Shown: positions 1 through 7,935 of the stretch, piece after piece | Numbering within the stretch: the first letter of the stretch is position 1 | Layout of the letters: each line of letters opens with the position of its first letter | Origin: Candidatus Aphodousia gallistercoris | GTDB taxonomy: Bacteria > Pseudomonadota > Gammaproteobacteria > Burkholderiales > Burkholderiaceae_F | Direction: 5' to 3' | Assembly: GCA_018714185.1 (NCBI GenBank) | Contig: DVNT01000047.1 | Location: forward strand, 1 to 64,000 | Length of the DNA stretch: 64,000 nt | Made by a program: the position numbers and the translations under genes | Notes under the pieces: model-generated | The model's database searches: none | The model's input: the letters and a program-made list of their open reading frames with translations, nothing else | Told to the model about the DNA's origin: nothing

Positions 1-229
1 GTTAAATACGTAACTAGTATAACAAATAAAAAGAAAACTCGCAAGTCCAAAAAATGAATAAATTTGAGAACTTACGAGTATTTTGGGGTGACAGCGATTT
101 GAACTACTTAACTATTTCTGCAAAATTTGGGGAACTATGGGAATGTCAAATTTTTGAAATGAATGAGAACACGCCGCAAATAGGTGTTTAAACCTGTAGT
201 TTGCGAAGTTGTCTTAACTCACCTTTTTA

Positions 230-610
230 TCATTCTCCGCCTTGAAAATCCCGACAAGACAAATGCATCACCCGCTCAATGATGTGATGCAATTCTTGCG
301 CCAACTCGGAATCGGCAGCGCGGTAAAACACTTCTTTTCCTTCCCTACGCGTTTGCACCAGGCCGCTAAATTTCAACAGTCGTAAATGGTGGGCCACCGC
401 CGGACTACTCATATCCATTAAAGACGCAATATTAATCACGCACTCCTCTGAGTGGCACAGCAACAAAAAAATCTTGCAGCGCACTGGATCGCTTAACTGC
501 TTAAACACCTGTGAGACTTGCTCAAAATTGGATGATTTCGGCAATGCGGCCACGGCGGCGCTATTTAAATGCCCATGCGTATGCGGCAAAGAATTTTCCA
601 GTTCGTTCAT
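230..610 (-). CDS. ArsR/SmtB-family metal-responsive transcriptional regulator
   Basis: 126 aa; winged-helix pattern FKQLSDPVRCKIFLLL..CVINIASLMDMSSPAVAHHLRLLKFSGLVQTRREGKEVFYR; divergent from metal-transport genes. Confidence 0.9.
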   Translation of the reverse strand: MNELENSLPHTHGHLNSAAVAALPKSSNFEQVSQVFKQLSDPVRCKIFLLLCHSEECVINIASLMDMSSPAVAHHLRLLKFSGLVQTRREGKEVFYRAADSELAQELHHIIERVMHLSCRDFQGGE

Positions 611-635
611 TTTTCAATTAAAAGCCTATTTAATC

Positions 636-664
636 TTGACAATATCCATCAACAGGATTATATT
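636..664 (+). promoter_or_regulatory. Sigma70-like promoter TTGACA-17-TATATT for the HMA gene
   Basis: TTGACA at 636-641, 17-nt spacer, TATATT at 659-664. Confidence 0.7.
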
Positions 665-673
665 TCATTTTAA

Positions 674-695
674 TGATTAAACAAACATTTAATCA
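674..695. promoter_or_regulatory. Putative ArsR-family operator TGATTAAA-CAAACA-TTTAATCA
   Basis: Perfect 8-bp inverted repeat with 6-nt spacer just downstream of the predicted start site. Confidence 0.6.
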
Positions 696-715
696 AAGCA
701 TTTTTGGAGAACATC

Positions 716-934
716 ATGAAAAAAACCTATGAAATTGAAGTCGACTGCGCCAACTGCGCCCAATTGATGGAACAAGCGGCTTCCAAAGTCGAAGGCGTTG
801 CCTCTGTTGTCGTGAACTTTATGACGCAAAAAATGATTGTCGAGTTCAAAGAAGGGGCTGACGTTAAAACCGTTATGAAGCAGGTCCTAGCCGACTGCAA
901 AAAGGTCGAACCCGACTGCGAAATTGATCTCTAA
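716..934 (+). CDS. Free-standing heavy-metal-associated (HMA) domain protein
   Basis: MKKTYEIEVDCANCAQLMEQAASKVEGVASVVVNF..; CxxC-type metal-binding motif DCANC and HMA-like length. Confidence 0.85.
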   Translation: MKKTYEIEVDCANCAQLMEQAASKVEGVASVVVNFMTQKMIVEFKEGADVKTVMKQVLADCKKVEPDCEIDL

Positions 935-950
935 GCATTCAATAAAAGAA

Positions 951-985
951 AAAAGCATCATTTTTTAAGGATGGTGCTTTTTTAC
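951..985 (+). terminator. Intrinsic terminator between HMA gene and P-type ATPase
   Basis: AAAAGCATC..GATGGTGCTTTTTT stem followed by T-run. Confidence 0.6.
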
Positions 986-993
986 ACAAAAAC

Positions 994-1013
994 AATTAAA
1001 CGATTGCTTAATT
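994..1013. promoter_or_regulatory. Second operator-like inverted repeat AATTAA-N8-TTAATT upstream of the ATPase
   Basis: ATTAAACGATTGCTTAAT has the same ATTAA-N8-TTAAT geometry as the core of the 674-695 site. Confidence 0.45.
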
Positions 1014-1029
1014 TACAAAGGCAAGGGAA

Positions 1030-2916
1030 ATGAAGGCTAAACAAAAGAAGATGCTCATCCGCATCATTATCGCTGCGGTCTTACTAATTGCATTGGCTCT
1101 TTCTCCGGTCACCGGCTACTTGAGACTAGGCCTGTATTTGATCCCCTATTTGATTGTCGGCTATGACATTTTGCAAAAAGCCGGCAAGGGCATTTTAAAC
1201 GGTCGCATTTTCGATGAAAATTTCCTCATGACCGTAGCAACGTTGGGGGCTATTGCCATTGCGCTTTATGACAACACCGGCGATTACACCGAGGCGGTTG
1301 CCGTAATGCTTTTTTATCAGATCGGCGAATGGTTTCAAGGCTATGCCGTCGGCAAAAGCCGTAAAAATATTAGCGAATTGATGGATATTCGCCCTGACTA
1401 TGCCAACATTGAAAAAGACGGGCAACTGGTCCGCGTCGATCCCGATGAAGTGAAGATCGGTGATGTGATTGTGGTGCAACCCGGGGAAAAAGTTCCTTTG
1501 GACGGCATTGTCATCGAAGGTAAATCTAGCCTTAACACCAGTGCCCTCACAGGCGAAAGCGTGCCCCGCGGCATCGAAGCCGGGGCCGAGATCACCAGCG
1601 GTTGCATCAATTTGACGGGACTTTTAAAGATTCGCACCACAAAGCTTTTCGGCGAATCAACCGTTTCTCAAATTTTGGAATTGGTAGAAAATGCGAGCTC
1701 TCGCAAATCCCGTTCGGAAGCTTTCATCACTCGCTTTGCCCGCGTTTACACTCCGATCGTGTTTTTCAGTGCCTTGGCCTTAGCCATTATTCCGCCTCTG
1801 GTGCGTTTATTCGGCATGGGACTTGAGGCCGACTGGGACGACTGGATTTACCGCTCGCTCGTCTTTCTCGTCATCAGTTGCCCCTGTGCTTTGGTGATCA
1901 GTATTCCGTTGAGCTTTTTCGCCGGCATCGGCGGTGCAAGCAAGGAGGGCATTCTCGTCAAAGGCTCCAACTACTTGGAAGCGCTCTCGGAGGCCACGAT
2001 CCTTGTCTTTGACAAAACCGGCACCATGACTCAAGGCGTCTTTGAAGTCACCGACATTCACCACAGCACTATTGATGATGCCAAACTCATTGAACTGGCC
2101 GCCTTGGCAGAAAGCTCCTCTTCGCATCCCATCAGCAAGAGCCTGCAAAAAGCCTACGGCAAGGCAATTGACCGCAACCGCATCAAAAACGTGCAGGAAA
2201 TCAGCGGCGAAGGCGTTATCGCTACCGTTGACCGCATCCAAGTCGCCGCCGGCAACGAAAAACTCATGCGACGCTTGGGTGTTGAACCGATCTCTTGCCA
2301 CTCTGTCGGCACCATTGTTCACATGGCTCTTGACGGAAAGTATGCCGGCCACATCGTGATCGCAGACCGCATCAAGCCCCACGCGGCCGAGGCCATCCGC
2401 GAAGCCAAGAAGGCGGGCGTGAAAAAGACGGTCATGCTCACGGGCGATACGCGCAAAGTCGGTGAAAAGGTGGCCGCCGAACTGGGCATCGATGAGGTTC
2501 GTGCCGAACTGATGCCGGCCGATAAAGTCACTATTGTGGAAGAATTAATCGCGCAAAATAAAGGCAAGCAAAAACTCGCCTTTGTGGGCGATGGAATCAA
2601 TGATGCACCGGTTCTTTCTCGTGCCGATATCGGCATCGCGATGGGCGCGATGGGCTCTGATGCCGCCATTGAGGCCGCCGATGTCGTCTTGATGGATGAC
2701 GATCCGCTAAAAATTGCCAAGGGCATCAAAATCTCTCGCAAGTGCCTTGCCATTGTGAAAGAAAACATTTGGTTTGCCATCGGCATCAAAGTAGCTTGCC
2801 TTATTCTCGGCGCCTTCGGTCTTGCCAATATGTGGATGGCTATTTTTGCCGACGTCGGCGTCATGATTCTGGCGATTCTAAACGCCATTCGAGCGCTCTT
2901 TGTCAAAAATCTGTAG
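1030..2916 (+). CDS. Heavy-metal-translocating P1B-type ATPase (Zn/Cd/Pb type likely)
   Basis: CPCALVIS, DKTGTMT, HPIS, GDGINDAP motifs; DVG in last TM; no N-terminal HMA domain. Confidence 0.95.
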   Translation: MKAKQKKMLIRIIIAAVLLIALALSPVTGYLRLGLYLIPYLIVGYDILQKAGKGILNGRIFDENFLMTVATLGAIAIALYDNTGDYTEAVAVMLFYQIGEWFQGYAVGKSRKNISELMDIRPDYANIEKDGQLVRVDPDEVKIGDVIVVQPGEKVPLDGIVIEGKSSLNTSALTGESVPRGIEAGAEITSGCINLTGLLKIRTTKLFGESTVSQILELVENASSRKSRSEAFITRFARVYTPIVFFSALALAIIPPLVRLFGMGLEADWDDWIYRSLVFLVISCPCALVISIPLSFFAGIGGASKEGILVKGSNYLEALSEATILVFDKTGTMTQGVFEVTDIHHSTIDDAKLIELAALAESSSSHPISKSLQKAYGKAIDRNRIKNVQEISGEGVIATVDRIQVAAGNEKLMRRLGVEPISCHSVGTIVHMALDGKYAGHIVIADRIKPHAAEAIREAKKAGVKKTVMLTGDTRKVGEKVAAELGIDEVRAELMPADKVTIVEELIAQNKGKQKLAFVGDGINDAPVLSRADIGIAMGAMGSDAAIEAADVVLMDDDPLKIAKGIKISRKCLAIVKENIWFAIGIKVACLILGAFGLANMWMAIFADVGVMILAILNAIRALFVKNL

Positions 2917-3068
2917 CGATTTCCGACTCCCTCGCAACAAGACGCGGCAAAGCGGCTAGCGTTTGCGCGGGAGTCTTTTCCCTCGGCCGACAAGTCATCA
3001 GTTCACTCAAACCTTGACTTTTCTGATACATTAAGACCATCTTTTGCATTGCCGCCGCCGGAGACCAT

Positions 3069-4031
3069 ATGGATATTTCCCATGATGATTTGCGTTTTTT
3101 CCTCTCTCTTTGGGAAACCCGTAGTTTGAGCCGAACTGCCCAAAAGTTAAATCTTACCCTGCCTACGGCCTCGCGCCGCATGGCAAAACTAAGGGCCATT
3201 TTCCAAGACTCTTGCTTTATCCGCTCGCCTCAAGGCCTGCTGCCTACAGCCTTGACCGAAGAAATTATCGACCAAATACGCCGGGCCGATTCCGACCTAA
3301 GCGCGCTCGTCAAGCAAAAGCCGTTCGATCCGGCGCAACTCAAACGAGTCATTCGCATTGCAACGCCTGACAACGCCATTCCCTACCTGCTCAACCACGT
3401 CCTCAAGGCTCTTGTGGAGCGCGCCCCGCACTCAACGGTCGTTCTGTCTCACAGCGATAGCGGCAATTTTGATTTGCTTCAAAAAGGCAGGCTCGACTTC
3501 ATCATTTATCCCAAGTCGCTTCTGCCGAGCGGCCATCACTACATGCCGCTGCACGTTTTCGAACAAGTCATTGTTGTTCGAAAAGGCCACCCGCTGATAG
3601 AAACATTCCGCCAAAAAGGGCACCTGAGTGCGGAAGATCTTAGCCGTTACGGCCGCGTGCTTATCAATGACAACTATGCAGACCGGCTCGAGGGAGGGAT
3701 CTTTATCAGTAGTTACGACCGGCACTTCTCCAACGACACCGTTCAAAAAAATAAAATCGTACTTCCATATTTTTTAGGTGCCCCATACTTTCTGGAAAAC
3801 ACGGATTTCACATTGACCCTACCGAAAGAAACGGCAGAAAAAATTGTTGAACGCAATCCCCGACTCAGCCTTTTGCCCAACCCGCTGGCGAAACAAAACT
3901 CCATTGTGACATGTCTTTTTTGGCATGACAGAAGCCATCATGATCCGGCCATGCAGTGGGTCAGAAGCCTTTTCAAAATGTTCAGCCAAACCGATATTGC
4001 AGCCGAAATGGAGCATCAAAATCACTTTTAA
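3069..4031 (+). CDS. LysR-family transcriptional regulator
   Basis: N-terminal HTH LRFFLSLWETRSLSRTAQKLNLTLPTASRRMAKLR plus substrate-binding-like region. Confidence 0.9.
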   Translation: MDISHDDLRFFLSLWETRSLSRTAQKLNLTLPTASRRMAKLRAIFQDSCFIRSPQGLLPTALTEEIIDQIRRADSDLSALVKQKPFDPAQLKRVIRIATPDNAIPYLLNHVLKALVERAPHSTVVLSHSDSGNFDLLQKGRLDFIIYPKSLLPSGHHYMPLHVFEQVIVVRKGHPLIETFRQKGHLSAEDLSRYGRVLINDNYADRLEGGIFISSYDRHFSNDTVQKNKIVLPYFLGAPYFLENTDFTLTLPKETAEKIVERNPRLSLLPNPLAKQNSIVTCLFWHDRSHHDPAMQWVRSLFKMFSQTDIAAEMEHQNHF

Positions 4032-4162
4032 AATTTGAAAATCCGTTCTTCGTTTTTTATCAAAATTCGCAGGATTATTCCGTCTACGCCTCAGCCAAAG
4101 GCCCTCTTACACTAAAAAAGCCTATTTTCAATCCCGCCGGGATTTTCTCTAAGAGGACACTT

Positions 4163-5980
4163 ATGCTGATTAAAAAACTTGCTCCGGTTGCCTTGGCCGT
4201 TGCCTTGGCAACAACCGCTCTGCCGATGACAGCCCTTGCCTCCGGTGCTGCCTCAGGTCCTGCCGTGGCCTTCTACACTCAAGGCAATCTCGGTGAGGTT
4301 GTCATGAATCCCTACCAAATCGCCCCGCTGACGGCCGTTATTAAAAACGGCGGCTACGGTATTGAAGAAGCCACCGTGCGCATCGTTCCGAAAAAAGACG
4401 GTCAGGAAATCAAGTACACCGTCTCCAAGCGCCAACTGTTGACGCACGGCGGCGTTCCGGTCTTCGGCCTTTATCCGGACTACGTCAATACGGTGGAAGT
4501 CTCCTACACGAGAAATTTCAACGGCAAGCTTGAAAAGTTCAACGACACATACACCATGTATGCGCCGCCCGTCTACACGGAAACCAACGGCATGCCGAGC
4601 CTGAAGTCTACGATGTTCAAGACCAAGGTCATTAAGTCGGACCCTGCCTTCGGCGATCGGCTCTATCTGGTCAATAACCTCCTGCAAAACTTTGCCAAAG
4701 CAAGCCGCACGGTCTGGAACAATCCCTCGGGCGGGGCTTTGCAATGGAACTTCTACCCCCAAAATGCCATCATCGACAGCAAAGGCGAAGTCCGTTGGTA
4801 CATGCGCGTTGAACCGATTTATGACGTGGAATCGGTCTTTCATTCCGGCGTGATGATGGGCTTTCAGCAAGACCAAGACGGCAACATCACTTGGGGTTAC
4901 GGCCAGCGTTATGCCAAGTACGACTTGATGGGGCGCGAAGTGTACAACCGCCGCTTGCCTCCGGCTTATGCCGACTTCTCCCACTCCTTTGATAACGGCC
5001 AAAACGGCCACGCCTTCTTGCGCGTGTCTTCGTCAGACTATCGCCGACCGGACGGCAAGCGGGTACACACGGTTCGCGACGTAATCGTTGAACTTGACGA
5101 ACAAGGTCAAGTGGTTGACGAATGGCGCCTGTGGGAAAGCTTGGATTCATACCGCGATAATGTCTTAAAGGTCATGGACCAAGGGGCCGTATGCTTGAAT
5201 TTGGACGCAAGCAAGGCCGGTCAAACCCTCTCGGCTGAAGACTTGGCCAAGATGGACGACAGCAACGACTTCGGCGATATTACCGGCTCCGGTCCGGGCC
5301 GCAACTGGGCTCACGTCAATTCCGTTGATTACGACCCGAGCGATGACTCGATCATCATCTCCTCTCGCCACCAATCGGCTATCGTCAAGATCGGCCGTGA
5401 TAAGAAGGTTAAATGGATTTTGGCTTCGCCCGAAGGCTGGAAGGGCGATCTTGCCAAGAAGGTGTTGACCCCGGTGGACAACAAAGGCAAGAAGATCCAG
5501 TGCGAAAACTCCGTCTGCCAAGGCTCCTTTGATTGGACCTGGACGCAACACACGGCCTTCCGTATCGATGAAAAGTCCAACAAGGACGTGATTTACATCA
5601 CCGCTTTCGATAACGGCGACGGCCGCCACATGGAGCAACCCGCCCTGCCCACGATGAAATATAGCCGTGCCGTTGTCTACAAGATCGACCAAAAGAAGAT
5701 GACTGTCGAACAAATTTGGGAGTACGGCAAGGAACGCGGCATTGATTGGTATAGCCCTGTCACTTCGCTTACGAAATACTTTGCCGATAAAGACTCCGTC
5801 ATGGTCTACTCGGCGACAGCCGGCATGGGCGCAAAATTCTCCAACGACGTGGCTCCGCACCCCTACATTGAAGAATTCAAGTGGGGTGCCAAGGAACCGT
5901 CCGTTGAAATCCAACTGCTCGATACCATGGGCTACCAAGCCATGCCGGTGAGCCTGGATAAGGCCTTTAATACGAAGTAA
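4163..5980 (+). CDS. assT: Periplasmic aryl-sulfate sulfotransferase
   Basis: Signal peptide MLIKKLAPVALAVALATTALPMTALA; ArsST-like sequence; immediately followed by DsbA-like and DsbB-like genes as in known assT-dsbL-dsbI operons. Confidence 0.88.
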   Translation: MLIKKLAPVALAVALATTALPMTALASGAASGPAVAFYTQGNLGEVVMNPYQIAPLTAVIKNGGYGIEEATVRIVPKKDGQEIKYTVSKRQLLTHGGVPVFGLYPDYVNTVEVSYTRNFNGKLEKFNDTYTMYAPPVYTETNGMPSLKSTMFKTKVIKSDPAFGDRLYLVNNLLQNFAKASRTVWNNPSGGALQWNFYPQNAIIDSKGEVRWYMRVEPIYDVESVFHSGVMMGFQQDQDGNITWGYGQRYAKYDLMGREVYNRRLPPAYADFSHSFDNGQNGHAFLRVSSSDYRRPDGKRVHTVRDVIVELDEQGQVVDEWRLWESLDSYRDNVLKVMDQGAVCLNLDASKAGQTLSAEDLAKMDDSNDFGDITGSGPGRNWAHVNSVDYDPSDDSIIISSRHQSAIVKIGRDKKVKWILASPEGWKGDLAKKVLTPVDNKGKKIQCENSVCQGSFDWTWTQHTAFRIDEKSNKDVIYITAFDNGDGRHMEQPALPTMKYSRAVVYKIDQKKMTVEQIWEYGKERGIDWYSPVTSLTKYFADKDSVMVYSATAGMGAKFSNDVAPHPYIEEFKWGAKEPSVEIQLLDTMGYQAMPVSLDKAFNTK

Positions 5981-5993
5981 ACACTTTTCTGAC

Positions 5994-6032
5994 AGAGGGC
6001 AAGGTTTTTGCTCCTTGCCTTGCCCTCTTTTT
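5994..6032 (+). terminator. Intrinsic terminator/attenuator between assT and dsbL
   Basis: AGAGGGCAAGG - 13-nt loop - CCTTGCCCTCT then TTTT. Confidence 0.75.
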
Positions 6033-6070
6033 CATCCCGAATCACTCAAACTTATGCAAAGGAATTCATT

Positions 6071-6727
6071 ATGTTACGTCGTCAATTCTTAGCCATGGCC
6101 GCTGCAGCGGCAATCGGTACGGTCGCCTCTATGCCTGCCATGGCCTTGACCGAGGGTACCGACTATGTCGTGCTCGAAAATCCGGTCCCCAACGCTGAAA
6201 ATACCGTTATCAAAGTCTTCAGTTACGACTGCCCCTTCTGCTTTAAGTATGCCCAGGCTGTTGACAAGGCCGTTTTGGACCAAGTCCCGGAAATGCAATT
6301 TACGCCCTTTCACTTAAAGACCAAGGGCAAGTATGGCATTCAAGGCTCGCAGCTGCTTGCCGTTGCCTTAGTCAAGGATGAAGCGGCCGGCCTTAAACCC
6401 TTGGATCCGAATTCCAACTTCCACAAGGTAGAAATGGGGCTTTATAACGCCTATCACGTGAAAAAAGAACGCTGGGATGACGGAGCCGACGCCTTTATTG
6501 ACACCGGCTTAAAGGCAGCCGGCTGGGACCGGGCACAGTTTGACAAGGATGTGCAGGACCCCAAGGTACAAGCGTTGATCGAGCGTTGGGAAGTTTCCTA
6601 TCCGATCGCCAAAATCCAAGGCGTCCCGGCCTATGTTGTCAACGGCAAGTATCTGCTAAAGACCGCCCGCATCACGAGCTTGGACGGTATGGCAGCTTCC
6701 ATTCGTGAACTCTCCGCCAAGAAATAA
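6071..6727 (+). CDS. dsbL: Thiol:disulfide interchange protein DsbA/DsbL family
   Basis: Thioredoxin-like CPFC in SYDCPFCFKYA, signal peptide, position after assT. Confidence 0.85.
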   Translation: MLRRQFLAMAAAAAIGTVASMPAMALTEGTDYVVLENPVPNAENTVIKVFSYDCPFCFKYAQAVDKAVLDQVPEMQFTPFHLKTKGKYGIQGSQLLAVALVKDEAAGLKPLDPNSNFHKVEMGLYNAYHVKKERWDDGADAFIDTGLKAAGWDRAQFDKDVQDPKVQALIERWEVSYPIAKIQGVPAYVVNGKYLLKTARITSLDGMAASIRELSAKK

Positions 6728-6739
6728 GGAAACACGTCC

Positions 6740-7405
6740 ATGAAAGGGTTCTGTTCACGCTTTAAAAAAGATCCGTGGGGAACGCTCGCAGACTGGCAGG
6801 ACACGCGCGAGCCGTGGCTGCTATTTGCCGCGACCTCCATCATTTTGGTCTTGCTCGCCCACTATTTATTCCAAAATTGGCTTCATATGTTGCCGTGCGA
6901 ACAGTGCGTCTACATCCGCTACGGCAATATCGTGATGGCTATCGGCGGTTTTATCGTTGCCATCAAGCCAAAACTGATTTGGACGAAAATCGTCGGCATC
7001 GGCGTCTTCCTTTACGGTCTGATTTACACCATGATGTGCTCCTGGAAACTCATGGGAATTCATGATGCCGTCCACTCGGACGATCCGATGGCCATGTTCG
7101 GGATGCAAGGCTGCTCGACCGAACCCACATACCACTTCGGTCTTCCGTTAGATAAGTGGTGGCCGGACTGGTTCAAGCAAACCGGCGATTGCGGCTATGA
7201 CGCGCCTGTGGTGCCGGACGGCACTCAGCTCGGTGACTTCCAACGCTGGCTCATTGAGATTTATCAAGCCAGCGACGGTTGGTATCTCTTTCCGCAATGG
7301 AAATTCATGGATATGGCCGAATGCTGCATGCTAGCGTGCGTGTGCTACGCCGCACTCTTGGCGGCTTTGATGATCGGCTGCTTTATCCGCTCGCGTCGCG
7401 CCTAA
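6740..7405 (+). CDS. dsbI: Disulfide bond formation protein DsbB/DsbI family
   Basis: Multi-TM protein with LPCEQCVYIRYGN active-site pair and second Cys pair. Confidence 0.85.
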   Translation: MKGFCSRFKKDPWGTLADWQDTREPWLLFAATSIILVLLAHYLFQNWLHMLPCEQCVYIRYGNIVMAIGGFIVAIKPKLIWTKIVGIGVFLYGLIYTMMCSWKLMGIHDAVHSDDPMAMFGMQGCSTEPTYHFGLPLDKWWPDWFKQTGDCGYDAPVVPDGTQLGDFQRWLIEIYQASDGWYLFPQWKFMDMAECCMLACVCYAALLAALMIGCFIRSRRA

Positions 7406-7420
7406 CCGAGCTTTCACTTC

Positions 7421-7456
7421 GAGCGTTTCTCTCAGACGAAGAGAAACGCTCTTTTC
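7421..7456 (+). terminator. Intrinsic terminator after dsbI
   Basis: Perfect 12-bp stem GAGCGTTTCTCT/AGAGAAACGCTC followed by TTTT. Confidence 0.9.
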
Positions 7457-7496
7457 CCATAGAAAAAACATATCAGCCCCCATAAAAAAGAAGTAT

Positions 7497-7526
7497 TTGA
7501 CGAGATCTTTCATTCTTTCCTATACT
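7497..7526 (+). promoter_or_regulatory. Sigma70-like promoter TTGACG-18-TATACT driving a long leader/ncRNA
   Basis: TTGACG 7497-7502, TATACT 7521-7526, 18-nt spacer; hairpin GGCGTTGGATTCGCC begins at 7531. Confidence 0.75.
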
Positions 7527-7530
7527 CATT

Positions 7531-7935
7531 GGCGTTGGATTCGCCATAAAAAGAACCTTCGACATCTTGAATATTCTTCGCTCGAAGCTCTTCTGCACTG
7601 TGCTTTTTCGTGAAATCCCCCTACCCTGAAGGCAGAAGCGGTGCGGCAGACAGTCGCCCCCTTTCCGACATGGGCGAAGGTTTACGACCGACTTTGAAGG
7701 CCGAGGGGAACAAACTCGGGAGTATCGGTTCTCAATAGGCACGGGAAGTCCCTGATGCCGTGCCCGCCGGTAGCCTTGATGCGCGAAAAAGCTTAACGGC
7801 AGGCGAATTTCGACAAGGAGCAGTTGCAAAAACTGCACTAAGGGGAAAAATCGCAAGACCTTTTTAACCGAAATGCGAAAGAAGCAGGCGCTTGCCCTCC
7901 GGTCTTAAGACGGAAGTTCCCGCGCCTTTTTATCT
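7531..7935 (+). ncRNA. Candidate structured 5' leader / cis-regulatory RNA upstream of amino-acid ABC transporter
   Basis: ~390-400 nt without convincing coding content; many hairpins (CTTCGA/TCGAAG, CGCCC/GGGCG, CCGAG/CTCGG, GGCACGG/CCGTGCC, GCAGTT/AACTGC); ends in a GGCGC..GCGCC stem followed by TTTTT just before the permease ATG. Confidence 0.5.

Noticed and set aside
1-229. AT-rich left-edge region checked for mobile-element ends or small genes
   Set aside because: No ORF, terminal repeat or RNA signature that can be supported
1807-2993. Minus-strand ORFs (191 and 224 aa) opposite the P-type ATPase
   Set aside because: Antisense to motif-verified coding sequence; no domain signal
4253-5938. 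Long minus-strand ORFs (252 and 257 aa) opposite assT
   Set aside because: Shadow ORFs antisense to a well-supported gene
7531-7560. Possible fluoride (crcB) riboswitch: GGCGTTGGATTCGCCATAA resembles the 5' hairpin GGNGATGG..TTCNCC
   Set aside because: The required GATG in the 5' stem-loop and the downstream CTGATGRCNCC segment are absent, and the downstream gene is an amino-acid permease
7473-7856. 127-aa minus-strand ORF over the structured leader
   Set aside because: No domain-like sequence, arginine/serine-rich composition, and it lies opposite a strong promoter and hairpin-rich plus-strand transcript; treated as spurious
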